Assembly: GCF_016741775.1 (NCBI RefSeq)
Contig: NZ_JAERRK010000026.1
Coordinates: 1-64,000 of the forward strand
DNA: 64,000 nt
Reading direction: 5' to 3'
Source: Streptomyces actinomycinicus
GTDB lineage: Bacteria; Actinomycetota; Actinomycetes; Streptomycetales; Streptomycetaceae
Of the stretch, positions 42,297 to 51,176 are shown piece after piece. The notes below the pieces were generated by a model that was not told where the DNA came from, did not search any database, and was given only the letters and a program-made list of their open reading frames with translations. Position 1 is the stretch's first letter. Each line of letters begins with the position of its first letter. The translations under genes and the position numbers were made by a program.

Positions 42297-45164
42297 GTGC
42301 GTCGTGCAGGAGAGCGCTTCGAGCAGGTGAGGGAAACAACGAGAAGACGGCGGAACGCCTTATCCGGTGCGGCGGCGCTCCTGGGCGCCGCCGCACTCGT
42401 CGTCTCGGCGGCTCCTGCCGGCGCCGCACCCGCGGCACCCGGGAGCCACGCGGCCGGGGAGGACACGAAGACCCCCGTCCTGGTGGACGGCATCCGGGAA
42501 CGGGCACCGGCGGCCCGCACCGCCGCGGGAGCCGCACGCGGATACCTCGCCGCACGTAAGGACCGCTACCGGATAGCCGACCCGGGCCGGGACCTCAGAC
42601 CCGCCGGCACACTCACCTCCGGTGGCCGGGAGACCGTGCGGCTGCAGCAGACACACCACGGCGTCCCGGTCCTGGGCGGCCAGTACATCGTCCGCATGGA
42701 GCGGAAGGACGGCCGGCGGACCGTCACCGGCACCTCCGGCCACTACTTCACCGGGCTGCGCACCGCCGTGACCGCCGAGGTCGACGACGCGCTGGCCGTC
42801 GAGCGCGCGGTCGGCGCCGTCCGACAGGACCTCGACGCCCGGGCGTTCGGTGCCGGCCCGGACGAGGAGGACAAGGACACGCCGCTCACCGGCACCTCCC
42901 ACGGCCTGGTCGTCGTACCCAACGGAACCGGTGTCCTCACCCGGCACGTCACCGTCCGCGGCACCGACCCGGCGCACGGCGAACCGGTGCTGCGCGAGGT
43001 GTACATCGACGCCCGGGCCGGCTACCCGGTCCTCCAGTACAGTGGGGTCCGCACCTTCGGAGCCCCCGGCACCACGGCCACCCGCAGCCCCGCGGCGCCC
43101 GGCCCGAGCGCCCCCGGCACCGCCGCCGCCCAGGGCCGTGCGGCGCGTGCCCTGGCCGGTGAACCCGCGCCCGGCGTCACCGGCTCCGGCGTCCGGCTGG
43201 ACGGCACCACCGTCCCGCTGGGCGTCACCCACGACGACAGCCGCGACGTCTACGTCCTGCGCGACCGCACCCGCATCCAGAGCGCCCCGGACAACGTGCT
43301 GGCCACCTGGGACGCGCGCGGCCGGTGGGTGAGCGACCTGTCCGGCACGTGGCCCGACGGCCTCCAGGAATTCGGTTCGCCCGGCCCGCAGTTCGGCACC
43401 GAGGCCACCGAGTCGGGCGCCGTCGACGCCCACTGGGCCGCCGGGCAGGTCTACGACTACTACCGCACCAAGTTCGGCCGGGACAGCCTGGACGGACACG
43501 GCATGACCGTGAACTCGCTGGTGGGCGCGACGAATTACGGCCTGCCGTACGTCAACGCCTTCTGGGACGGCCAGAAGATGGTCTACGGGTCCGGCGACGC
43601 CGAGTACCGGCCCCTGTCGGCCGCGCTGGACGTGGTCGGCCACGAGATGACCCACGGTGTCATCGAGCACTCCGCAGGCCTGGTGTACGCGGGCCAGTCC
43701 GGCGCCATGAACGAGGCCCTCGCCGACTACTTCGGCAACGCGATCGAGTCGGACGCCCGCCACCTCTCCATGGACGACCCGGACGCCGGGCTCCTCGGTG
43801 AGACACTGTGCCGTACCAAGGACGCGCGTGACTGCGCGATCCGTGATCTGAACGACGGCCGTACCACCGCCGGTTCCTTCCTCGGTGTCGGATTCGGCAC
43901 CGACAGCGGCGGTGTGCACCTCAACTCCACCATCTTCGCCGGCGCGCTCTGGGACATCCGTGAGGAACTCGGCCCCGACCTCGCCGACGCGGTCGTCTAC
44001 AAGGCGCTGACCGAGTACCTCACCCCGCTCGACGGCTTCACCCAGGGTCGCGACGCGGTCGTCGCCGCGGCCAAGCAGCTGGGGGCCGGCGCGAAGAAGG
44101 TCGCCGCCGTACGGAAGGCCTTCACCGCGCACGGCATCGTCCCCCAGTGGGAGCAGGCCCTCGGTATCGACTCCGACGTCCTGCTCTCCCGCGTCAACAC
44201 CTACGACACCCACCTCGGCGCGGGCGGCGGCTGGTGGGTCGCCTCGAACTCCGACGAGTCCGGCTCCGAGCCGTACTCGGTCTGGGCCGGCCGCACCGAC
44301 GGCAAGGGGCAGCTCAGACTCATGAGCCCGAACGACGGCCGCTACCACGTCAACCCGGCCACCGACGGCAAGACGGTGGTGTGGCAGGCGCACGGGCCCT
44401 CCGGCGTGGACATCCTGGCCCGGCCCCTCGCCGGCGGACCGGTGCGCACCCTCTGGCACGGCCGCAGCGTCGGCACGGCCCTCGGCGTCGACGGTGACGT
44501 CGTGGCCTTCGCCTACAACAACTACGGCGGCCGGGCCGGCGTGGCCTATCTCAGCCTGAAGGACCCGTCGAACGTCGTGACCATCGGCGGCGGCACCTAC
44601 CACCGGTCGACCTTCCCGTCCGTGAGCAACGGAAAGATCGTCTACCAGGACCGGCGGCGTGTCAGCGCCGTGTACGAGTCGACCACGCGGCTGATCGACG
44701 TGGCCACCGGCGAGGAGAAGGTCGTGCAGGAGGCGGCCCCGGGCACCAGCCTCGGCCCGACGGCCATCACCGGGGACCACGTCTACTGGCTGCTCGACAC
44801 GGTCGGCCAGAACGGCACCACAGCCCTGCGCCGCGCCGCGCTCGACGGTTCCGGCATCATCGATCTCAGCCCGGAGACCGGCCCCGGCGCCCTCGCCGTC
44901 TCCGACGTCACGGCCTCGGCGGACGCGGTGACGATGGTCGCCCGGACACCCTCGCCCGAGCTGACCAACGCGACGCTCGCCAAGCTCTGGCAGTTCACCC
45001 CGGACCGTAAGGGCGACGGCATGCAGCGCAGCCGGGTGTCCTGCAACCGGGGCGAGCAGCTCTCCGCCGCCGCGGCGGGCGGCACCCGGGTCGTCTGGCT
45101 GGACGGCACCACCGGCGTCAGCGACGTGGTGACCCGCGCCCGGCCCACCGGCAAGTGCGCCTGA
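42297..45164 (+). CDS. secreted M4 (thermolysin-family) metalloprotease with C-terminal propeller-like domain
   Basis: 955 residues from a GTG at 42297. Signal peptide: RRRNALSGAAALLGAAALVV, cleaved near AGAAPA. An FTP/PepSY propeptide follows (LQQTHHGVPVLGGQYIVRM). The M4 catalytic domain has VVGHEMTHGVIEHSAG (zinc HExxH) and GAMNEALADYFGN (third ligand Glu), and the C-terminal helical domain contains GVHLNSTIFAGALW (catalytic His region). From about residue 625 to the end there are repeated blades (YSVWAGRTDGKGQLRLMS, DGKTVVWQAHGPSGVDIL, VDGDVVAFAYNN), which resemble a TolB-like beta-propeller. M4 enzymes usually end near residue 600, so this fusion is extended. It is followed by a strong hairpin. 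Confidence 0.9.
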   Translation: MRRAGERFEQVRETTRRRRNALSGAAALLGAAALVVSAAPAGAAPAAPGSHAAGEDTKTPVLVDGIRERAPAARTAAGAARGYLAARKDRYRIADPGRDLRPAGTLTSGGRETVRLQQTHHGVPVLGGQYIVRMERKDGRRTVTGTSGHYFTGLRTAVTAEVDDALAVERAVGAVRQDLDARAFGAGPDEEDKDTPLTGTSHGLVVVPNGTGVLTRHVTVRGTDPAHGEPVLREVYIDARAGYPVLQYSGVRTFGAPGTTATRSPAAPGPSAPGTAAAQGRAARALAGEPAPGVTGSGVRLDGTTVPLGVTHDDSRDVYVLRDRTRIQSAPDNVLATWDARGRWVSDLSGTWPDGLQEFGSPGPQFGTEATESGAVDAHWAAGQVYDYYRTKFGRDSLDGHGMTVNSLVGATNYGLPYVNAFWDGQKMVYGSGDAEYRPLSAALDVVGHEMTHGVIEHSAGLVYAGQSGAMNEALADYFGNAIESDARHLSMDDPDAGLLGETLCRTKDARDCAIRDLNDGRTTAGSFLGVGFGTDSGGVHLNSTIFAGALWDIREELGPDLADAVVYKALTEYLTPLDGFTQGRDAVVAAAKQLGAGAKKVAAVRKAFTAHGIVPQWEQALGIDSDVLLSRVNTYDTHLGAGGGWWVASNSDESGSEPYSVWAGRTDGKGQLRLMSPNDGRYHVNPATDGKTVVWQAHGPSGVDILARPLAGGPVRTLWHGRSVGTALGVDGDVVAFAYNNYGGRAGVAYLSLKDPSNVVTIGGGTYHRSTFPSVSNGKIVYQDRRRVSAVYESTTRLIDVATGEEKVVQEAAPGTSLGPTAITGDHVYWLLDTVGQNGTTALRRAALDGSGIIDLSPETGPGALAVSDVTASADAVTMVARTPSPELTNATLAKLWQFTPDRKGDGMQRSRVSCNRGEQLSAAAAGGTRVVWLDGTTGVSDVVTRARPTGKCA

Positions 45165-45176
45165 CGCGGCACACCA

Positions 45177-45208
45177 GCGGCCCGCCGGACTCCCATCCGG
45201 CGGGCCGC
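45177..45208 (+). terminator. 13-bp stem terminator after the M4 protease
   Basis: GCGGCCCGCCGGA (45177-45189) pairs perfectly with 45196-45208 across a 6-base loop, 13 bases after the protease stop. Confidence 0.9.
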
Positions 45209-45404
45209 ACCGAGAACCGGGGACACCGCCCCGGCGGAGACGCTCCGCAGAGCACCGCCGGCCCCGTGTCCGTGGGCGCGGCTACAGGGCCCGTTGCGCC
45301 AGGGTCTCGCCCGCACCCTCACGCGGAGGCGGCGGGCCGGGCCGGGCGGCGGGACCCGGCGCGGCCGCTGGACGTCCGCGAACCGGGTGGCTTCGACGAG
45401 TCGT

Positions 45405-45560
45405 TCACCAGTAGTGGCGTCGGCCGGCGACCGCGTGACCCATGGAACCCAGGATCCACAGGATGGCTCCGACCACCAGAAGGATGACCCCGATCGTCCA
45501 CAGGATCGATATGCCTGTGACGAAGCCGATGATGAGCAGAATGACGCCGAGGGCGATCAT
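45405..45560 (-). CDS. DUF6131-type small membrane protein
   Basis: 51 residues, too short for most gene callers. The ATG (45558-45560) has GGAGG seven bases upstream. The translation starts MIALGVILLIIGFVTGISIL, continues with a second hydrophobic stretch (WTIGVILLVVGAILWILGSM) and ends GHAVAGRRHYW. Two membrane helices with a short basic aromatic C-terminus are the signature of the DUF6131 family found across Streptomyces. The function is unknown. The gene stands alone, in the gap between the M4 protease and the stress-phosphatase module. Confidence 0.85.
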   Translation of the reverse strand: MIALGVILLIIGFVTGISILWTIGVILLVVGAILWILGSMGHAVAGRRHYW

Positions 45561-45940
45561 GGTGTGCCTCCAGCTGCTAGCTGTGCTTCTGCTCTACGAG
45601 TGCCCCCGATCCCGGCGTCCTTGCACCGGCGGAGGGAAAACCTTTCCCTTCCGTGTCCGCCGGAGCCCCGGAACGAACCGGAACGAATCCGGACGCCCGT
45701 GGGGTGGGGGAGGGAGCCGAGATCATCGGTGCCCCCGGGCATGGGTCTGCCGGGTCGCGAGCGCCCTGGCATGGACGTCAGGGTCCTGGGTACACGCGGC
45801 CCGTGAGCAGGCACCCGCGCCGCCGCACGAGCCGGCCGGCCGACTGACCGACGGACGTACCGCCCTCGGCCGGTCGGCGCGGAGGCCGGGGAGCCGCTCC
45901 TGCGGGGCAGCTCCCCAGGAAACCGAGGAAAGGGGACTCC
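45561..45940. other. 380-bp region upstream of the output-domain/SpoIIE operon
   Basis: No gene seen. AGGGAAA (45633-45639) and TTTCCCT (45643-45649) form a 7-bp inverted repeat. CCGGAACGAA is repeated directly at 45668 and 45678, with a third partial copy at 45689. A sigma-B-type promoter candidate follows at 45769 (separate entry). Confidence 0.5.
45769..45793 (+). promoter_or_regulatory. candidate sigma-B-type promoter
   Basis: GCAT (45769-45772), a 15-base spacer and GGGTAC (45788-45793) match the GNNT-N14/16-GGGTAC/T pattern of the Streptomyces sigma-B family. It points toward the output-domain/SpoIIE operon, with a leader of about 140 bases. If real, the phosphatase would lie in a positive loop with the sigma factor it helps to activate. 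Confidence 0.45.
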
Positions 45941-46504
45941 GTGGGCCGCGCGGCGGAAACAGACGTGGACCTGGACCGGGACGTCTTCATGCGAGGCCTC
46001 ATCCGAGAACTGGCCACGTCGCTGGAGACCGTCATCGGGCTGGAGGAGGCCTCGGGGTACATCAGCCTGGTAGGTCAGTCGGTGGGCTCGCAGATCAACG
46101 AGGCCTACGCGCAGGCACTCGGGCTGCCCCGGCTCAACCGGGACCAGGTCGCCGACGTGCTGGTGGACCTCAAGCAGCGCATCAGGGGCGACTTCTACCT
46201 CATCTCGCAGGACGACGAGCAGATCGTCCTGGGCAGCCGTAGCTGCCCGTTCGCGGAGAAGGTACTGGGCCGCGAGTCGATGTGCATGATGACCTCGAAC
46301 ATCTTCGGCACCATCGCCGCCCAGAACCTCGGCTACGCCCGCGTGGAGCTGCAGGAGACGATCGCACGCGGCAGCTCCGGCTGCCGCGTCGTCGTCCACC
46401 TCGACCCCGGCGCCGAGATGAACGACGAGCTGGGCCGCGAGTACTACGGCGACGTGCAGCTGCCCGGCGGCCCGGCGTCCGGCTCGACCCCCGCGGACAA
46501 GTGA
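45941..46504 (+). CDS. methanogen output domain 1-type sensor protein
   Basis: 187 residues from a GTG preceded by AAAGGGG. An N-terminal helix (VFMRGLIRELATSLETVIGL) and a domain containing three spaced cysteines follow: SRSCPFAEKVL, SMCMMTSNIFG and SSGCRVVVHLD. I recognise it as the family called methanogen output domain 1, usually encoded just before a SpoIIE phosphatase in Streptomyces. The cysteines could hold a metal, an Fe-S cluster or act as a thiol switch. It is two bases from the phosphatase gene, so the two are coupled and probably form one sensing unit. Confidence 0.75.
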   Translation: MGRAAETDVDLDRDVFMRGLIRELATSLETVIGLEEASGYISLVGQSVGSQINEAYAQALGLPRLNRDQVADVLVDLKQRIRGDFYLISQDDEQIVLGSRSCPFAEKVLGRESMCMMTSNIFGTIAAQNLGYARVELQETIARGSSGCRVVVHLDPGAEMNDELGREYYGDVQLPGGPASGSTPADK

Positions 46505-46505
46505 C

Positions 46506-48125
46506 GTGAGCCTGGCTCTCTTCCGGGCCGTCACCGGACTGCTGCCCCACCCGGTCGTCGTCTGCAGCGCGTCGGGACGCATCCTGGCCGCCAACAGCGC
46601 CACCCGGAGGGCCGTCGACAGCCTCACCACCGGTGCCGAGCTGGCCGAGCTGGTCCAGGACCCGGACGGGCTGCGCCGGCAGCTCGGCCGGTGGATGGGC
46701 AGCGGCTCCCCGCTGCCCGGCGTGATCACGGTCTGCGGCAGCGACGGAAAGCCCGTGCGCCTGCGCTGCCACGGCGCGCGGGCCCGCTGGTGGGAGGGTC
46801 CCGAGCCGGCCGTCCAGCTGCAGCTGTCCCGGCTCGACGCGGGTGACCGGTTCGTCGCCCTGAGCCAGCGCGTGGAGCTGATGCACCAGCAGACCGCCTA
46901 CCGCCGGGCCATCGCCGAACAGCGCGCCGAGCTGCTGCGCCGGGAGACCGAAGCCCGCGACCGGATGCAGCGGCTCTACCGGCTCACGGCCGCCCTCGCC
47001 GCCAGCGCCGACCTGACGGACGTCTGCGAGGCCGTCCACAAGTGCGCCCCGCAGGTCCTGGACGCGCAGAGCGTCCTCCTGGAACTGCACGTCCTGCGCC
47101 TCGTCCCCTCGCTCGGCCCGACGGACAGCCCCCTGGCCCCCTCGGCGACCTGGGTGGACCTCGACCGGGCTCCCGCAAAGGCCACACCCGGCGCCCCTGC
47201 CGCCTTCGCCGAGCCCGCCGCAGAGGACGCACTCGCCGTGCCCGCCGTACCCGCCGACGCCGTGCGCCGGGTCGCCTTGCTGGCCGAGGGTGTGACGCTG
47301 GGCAACCTGGTGATCCGGTACGCGCCGGATACGGCCCCCGACGAGGAGCACATCGTCGCCATCGGGCAGCAGATCGCCCAGGCCGTCCGCCGGGCCGGCC
47401 TGTTCGAGCACGAGCACCGGCTCGCCGAACGGCTGCAGCGCAGCCTCCTGCCCACGCTGCCCCGCGTCGGGTACCTGGACATCGCCAGCGGCTACGCCCC
47501 CGGAACGCAGTTGGTCGACGTCGGCGGCGACTGGTACGACGTGCACCTCCTGGACGAGCACACGGTCGGCCTCACCATCGGGGACGTCGCCGGGCACGGC
47601 ATCGCCGAGGCCACCGCCATGGCCCAGATCACCACGGTGCTGCGCACCATCGCCCGCCGCAGCGGCACCCGCCCGGGCGCGGTCCTGGCCGAGCTGAACG
47701 GCTTCCTCGGCACCTACAACCAGGGCCTGATGGCCACCGCCTGCTACGCCGCCTACGACCGCCGCACCCGGGTGCTGCGGTACGCCCGCGCCGGTCACCC
47801 GCCGCCCCTGCTGATCGAGGCCGACGGCACCGCCCGCTACCTGGAAGGGGCCCTCGCCCCGCCGCTCGGGCCGGTGTCCTGGGCGGACTATCCCCAGCAC
47901 GAGATCGTGGTGCCGGTCGACGCCACGCTCGTCTGCTACACCGACGGCCTGATCGAACGCCGTGGGGAGAGCCTGGACGTCGGTCTGGAGCGCCTCCTGC
48001 GCTCCGCACGCTCCACCGCCGGCCTCGACGTCCGGGACGCCTGCGCGCTGCTCCTCCAGCAGCCGGACACCGAACTCCCCGACGACCGTGCCCTGCTGAC
48101 GGTCCGCTTCCCCGCCGACGACTGA
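46506..48125 (+). CDS. PAS-GAF-SpoIIE serine phosphatase
   Basis: 539 residues from a GTG at 46506, which starts one base after the TGA of the upstream gene. The N-terminal PAS-like region (HPVVVCSASGRILAANSATR) is followed by a coiled coil (QQTAYRRAIAEQRAELLRRE), a GAF domain (LTDVCEAVHKCAPQVLDAQS) and a PP2C/SpoIIE domain with GGDWYDVHLL, GDVAGHGIAEAT, CYTDGLIERR and LPDDRALLTVRF. RsbU-type phosphatases of this build reactivate anti-anti-sigma factors. It is the third such enzyme in the window and is not linked to the stressosome operon. A 19-bp repeat array follows its stop. Confidence 0.88.
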   Translation: MSLALFRAVTGLLPHPVVVCSASGRILAANSATRRAVDSLTTGAELAELVQDPDGLRRQLGRWMGSGSPLPGVITVCGSDGKPVRLRCHGARARWWEGPEPAVQLQLSRLDAGDRFVALSQRVELMHQQTAYRRAIAEQRAELLRRETEARDRMQRLYRLTAALAASADLTDVCEAVHKCAPQVLDAQSVLLELHVLRLVPSLGPTDSPLAPSATWVDLDRAPAKATPGAPAAFAEPAAEDALAVPAVPADAVRRVALLAEGVTLGNLVIRYAPDTAPDEEHIVAIGQQIAQAVRRAGLFEHEHRLAERLQRSLLPTLPRVGYLDIASGYAPGTQLVDVGGDWYDVHLLDEHTVGLTIGDVAGHGIAEATAMAQITTVLRTIARRSGTRPGAVLAELNGFLGTYNQGLMATACYAAYDRRTRVLRYARAGHPPPLLIEADGTARYLEGALAPPLGPVSWADYPQHEIVVPVDATLVCYTDGLIERRGESLDVGLERLLRSARSTAGLDVRDACALLLQQPDTELPDDRALLTVRFPADD

Positions 48126-48170
48126 CGCCCGGATCCCGGTGCCGCGCCGACGCCGGCCTGGGCCGGAAGA

Positions 48171-48270
48171 GCCGGGGAGACCGAGGAGGACCGGGGGGAG
48201 CGAGGAGGGCCGGGGGGAGCGAGGAGGGCCGGGGGGACCGAGGAGGGCCGGGGAGACCGAGGAGGGCCGG
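48171..48270. repeat. five-unit 19-bp tandem repeat after the SpoIIE phosphatase gene
   Basis: Units start at 48171 (20 bp), 48191, 48210, 48229 and 48248. Pattern: CCGGGGGGAGCGAGGAGGG, with GAC for AGC in some copies. It begins 45 bases after the phosphatase stop and lies directly before a degraded gene. Confidence 0.9.
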
Positions 48271-48383
48271 GGGATGTCCGCCGTCCCGTGCTGGGGTTGT
48301 CCCCCGTACCGAACCGCCTGCCTGCCGGAGTGATCGGTTCGCCCGCGGTGTCTAGCGTGCTGTCGCATGGCGATCTCCGGAGC

Positions 48384-48826
48384 ACCCCGCTGGACTGCCG
48401 GTGGCCCACCGGCAGCATGGTCCGCGGCGCCGGCACCGGCCGCGCCGCCTTCGACCGCATGGTCGCCTTCTCCGCGGACCTCGCCCGCCGCTGCCGCACG
48501 CACGCCGGTGAGCTGCTGCCGTACGCCACCACCCGGAACACCGCACGCGACATGGACATGATCCGCGCCGCCCTGGGTGAGCGCAGGATCTCCTACCTCG
48601 GCTATTCGTACGGCAGTTACCTCGGCCAGGTATACACGTCGATGTTCCCGCAGCGCACCGGCCGGGTCGTCCTGGACGGTGTGGCGGACCCCGCCCGCTA
48701 CAGCCCGCGGCTGCTGCGGGGCTCGGAGGCGGCCAACCGGCACGCCCTGGCCGACTGGGCAACGCGTACCTGGCGACGGGCCGCCTGCCCTCCGCCGACG
48801 TCACCTGCCGGCGGCCGGCCGCGTGA
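48384..48826 (+). pseudogene. remnant of a secreted tripeptidyl aminopeptidase (alpha/beta hydrolase, SlpD/SlpE-like)
   Basis: The remnant begins PLDCRWPTGSMVRGAG and continues through FDRMVAFSADLARRC, LLPYATTRNTARDMDMI and the nucleophile elbow GYSYGSYLGQVY to ANRHALADW. It then jumps, in another frame, to GNAYLATGRLPSADVTC and a stop at 48824-48826, which is the usual extreme C-terminus of this family. The signal peptide, the first third, and the segment carrying the catalytic Asp and His are missing. It is therefore a non-functional fossil with an N-terminal truncation and an internal frameshifting deletion. Confidence 0.75.
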
Positions 48827-48922
48827 CGTCCACGGCTGCCCGTGGGCCCGGCTGCGCGACCGGCAGCCCGCGTGCCGGGCCGGGCTTCGGGGGCAGGGTC
48901 CGCGGGCCCGGCCCCTCGCGGG

Positions 48923-49903
48923 TCAGCGGGCGCGCCCGCGCGGCTTCAGCGGGACGTGCGGCAGTTCCGGTGCGGGCAGGGGGTCCCCGTCGTAGCCCTG
49001 TACCTCGCCGAACCGGGTGCCCTTCATCCAGTCCTCGCGGGCCTGTACGACCTCCTCGTGCGTCCGGCAGACGAAGTTCCACCACATGATGATCTCCTCG
49101 CCGAACGGAGGTCCCCCGAGCAGGACGAGGCGGGCGGGACCGGCGGACGTGCTGGTGAGGGTGACGGTGTCGCGGCCGGCGGAGAGGTAGCCCAGCTCGG
49201 CCGGCCGGAGCGGGGTTCCGGCGGCGCTGATCTCGCCCTGGTCGACGAGTACGCCGTGCTCGAAGCCGGGGTCGACGGGCAGGGTGAGCGTGGCGTGCGG
49301 CTCCAGGGTCAGCTCGGCGCCGAGCAGGGGGGTGAAGGTGCGCACCGGGGAGACCGCTCCGGCGAGGGAGCCGAGGAAGACGCGCAGTACGGCGCCGTCT
49401 AGGTGCACCGGCTCGGGTACGTGGTGCTGGAAGTCCCGCGCGGTGTGCCGGTGTTCCCGGGGGAGCGCGACCCACAGCTGGACGCCGTGCAGCACGGTGG
49501 TGCCGGGAGTGGAGACCTCGGAGTGGCTGATGCCCTGCCCGCCGGTCATCAGGTTCAGCTCGCCGGGCCGTACGTAGGCGTGGCTGCCGAGGCTGTCACG
49601 GTGCTCGATCTCGCCGCTGAACAGCCAGCTCACGGTCTGGAGCCCGGTGTGCGGGTGCGGGGCGACGTCCATGCCGCCGGTGCGGGAGACGTCGTCGGGG
49701 CCGTAGTGGTCGGCGAAGCACCAGGCGCCGATCAGGCTGCGGGCCCGCTGGGGCAGGGTGCGCCGTACCGTCATCGCGCGGGGGCCGCCGAGAGGCACGT
49801 CGCGGGGCGTGAGCACCTCCGCCGGCGCCGCGGCGTCCGCATGGACCGTCTCGGCGGGGGCGCCGCAGCGTGTCTCGGCGGGCTTCACCTCGGTGTTGCT
49901 CAC
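48923..49903 (-). CDS. pirin-family bicupin protein
   Basis: 326 residues from a GTG at 49903 with GGAGGTG seven bases upstream. Bicupin features: DHYGPDDVSRTGGMDVAPHP with the metal ligands in APHPHTGLQTVSWLF, LMTGGQGISHSE, and the second half around FGEEIIMWWNFVC. Pirins are iron-binding; some act as quercetinases and others modulate transcription or redox metabolism. AT-rich DNA upstream (about 49915-49950) is the likely promoter. A broken LysR-type gene lies immediately beyond it, divergent remnants of what may have been its regulator. Confidence 0.9.
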   Translation of the reverse strand: MSNTEVKPAETRCGAPAETVHADAAAPAEVLTPRDVPLGGPRAMTVRRTLPQRARSLIGAWCFADHYGPDDVSRTGGMDVAPHPHTGLQTVSWLFSGEIEHRDSLGSHAYVRPGELNLMTGGQGISHSEVSTPGTTVLHGVQLWVALPREHRHTARDFQHHVPEPVHLDGAVLRVFLGSLAGAVSPVRTFTPLLGAELTLEPHATLTLPVDPGFEHGVLVDQGEISAAGTPLRPAELGYLSAGRDTVTLTSTSAGPARLVLLGGPPFGEEIIMWWNFVCRTHEEVVQAREDWMKGTRFGEVQGYDGDPLPAPELPHVPLKPRGRAR

Positions 49904-49914
49904 CGGGCCCACCT

Positions 49915-49950
49915 CCCATCCATGATAGTTTTAAGTTCAACAAAGTGAGC
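49915..49950 (-). promoter_or_regulatory. AT-rich promoter region of the pirin gene
   Basis: On the minus strand the stretch reads TTTGTTGAACTTAAAACTAT immediately before the ribosome site. It is the most AT-rich segment within several kb and probably contains the -35/-10 elements or a repressor site. Confidence 0.45.
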
Positions 49951-49989
49951 ATAGCTCCGACGCCGGGAACGCGCACGCACCGTCCGCGA

Positions 49990-50262
49990 GGACCCGGCCA
50001 GGGCACCCGGAGGAGTCCGGGTCGACCGTCTCCAGCAACCGCGCGCCGAGCGGACCGGGGTCGTCGCGGCGGCACGTGACGGCCACCCGGGTGCGGGCGG
50101 TGCCGGGTACGAGCCCGTGGATCGCCACGCCCTCGAGGCGGATCCGGCGGATGCTCGCGGGCGCCACGAGACGCCCAGGCCCGCCTCCACCAGGGCGCGC
50201 CCCGTCTGCCACTCCACCGCGTGCTGAGCCACCACCGGCGAGCCCGCCTCTTCGCACAGGCC
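49990..50262 (-). pseudogene. C-terminal remnant of a LysR-type regulator, frameshifted
   Basis: One minus-strand frame gives CEEAGSPVVAQHAVEWQTGR and ALVEAGLGVS. The continuation appears in another frame as VAPASIRRIRLEGVAIHGL, then RTRVAVTCRRDDPGPL and ARLLETV, which is the typical end of a LysR effector-binding domain. The DNA-binding half and most of the effector domain are missing, and a frameshift near 50175 separates the two pieces. It lies between the EamA-type gene and the pirin promoter. Confidence 0.7.
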
Positions 50263-50267
50263 GCTCC

Positions 50268-51176
50268 TCACGGGGACCGGCGCCGCTGCCCGGCCTCCCT
50301 CGTGCGTCCGGCCCGTTCCGCCGAGGCCGGCAGCACGGTGATGCGCTGCGCCGCCCGGCTGAGGACCACCACCCCCACCACGATCAGCACGGCACCGGCC
50401 ACCTCCGGCACGAGCCACCATCCCGTGCGGATCCGCTCGTCGAAGAGGGTGATGCCCAGCGCCAGGCTGACCATCGCGTCACCGATGGTCAGCGCGGGCT
50501 GTGCGGCGGCCAGCGGACCGGCCTGCAGCGCGTTCTCGAGCAGAATCACGGCGGCCGTCCCGGCGAGTGCGAAGCCGTACGTCTGCCAGGACCGCAGGAA
50601 GGCGCCGAAGCCGTGGTCGGCGAAGGTGCCGGTGGCCGACTTCAGCAGGGCGGCGGTCAGCGCGTTGCCCGTCGCGGAGGCAGCGGCCAGCAGCGCGGCG
50701 CGCCGGGCCGCCGAACCCCCTGCGCGGGCCATGAGCACGGCGACGGCCATCGCGCCGAGGCAGAGGCACAGGGCCGGGATCCAGCGGACGAGGGGTGCCT
50801 GGTCCTTCGCGCCGTGCGGGGCCGCGGCGATCAGCAGTACGGCGAGCCCCGCCACGCAGCCGCCGACCCCCCACCAGCCCCAGGGAGGCATCCGCCGGTG
50901 CATCAGCGGGGCGGCGACGAGCAGGGCGAACGGCAGTTCCAGGATGAAGAGCGGCTGGACCAGCGCGAGCGGGCCGTTGACCAGGGCCAGGCTCTGGAAC
51001 AGCGCCGCGCACACCACCCCGGCCATGCCGATCAGCCAGAACGGTTGCCGCGCCAGTTCCGCGACCAGCCGGATGCCGCCGCGCCGGGAGACGGACGCCG
51101 CCTTGCGCTGGAAGGCGGTGCCCACGGCGTTGCTCGCCGCTCCCGCCACGGCGAACGCCGCGGCCAGTTCGATCAC
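50268..51176 (-). CDS. DMT/EamA-type membrane transporter
   Basis: 302 residues from a GTG at 51176. Nine to ten hydrophobic segments in two repeats (IELAAAFAVAGAASNAVG, WLIGMAGVVCAALFQSLA, VLLIAAAPHGAKDQ, YGFALAGTAAVILLENAL, VAGAVLIVVGVVVLSRAA). The inverted-repeat architecture and EamA-like motif NGPLALVQPLFILELPFALL, cored on ALVQPLFILELPF, indicate the drug/metabolite transporter superfamily. The substrate is unknown. The gene is monocistronic and its end abuts the LysR remnant. Confidence 0.82.
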   Translation of the reverse strand: MIELAAAFAVAGAASNAVGTAFQRKAASVSRRGGIRLVAELARQPFWLIGMAGVVCAALFQSLALVNGPLALVQPLFILELPFALLVAAPLMHRRMPPWGWWGVGGCVAGLAVLLIAAAPHGAKDQAPLVRWIPALCLCLGAMAVAVLMARAGGSAARRAALLAAASATGNALTAALLKSATGTFADHGFGAFLRSWQTYGFALAGTAAVILLENALQAGPLAAAQPALTIGDAMVSLALGITLFDERIRTGWWLVPEVAGAVLIVVGVVVLSRAAQRITVLPASAERAGRTREAGQRRRSP

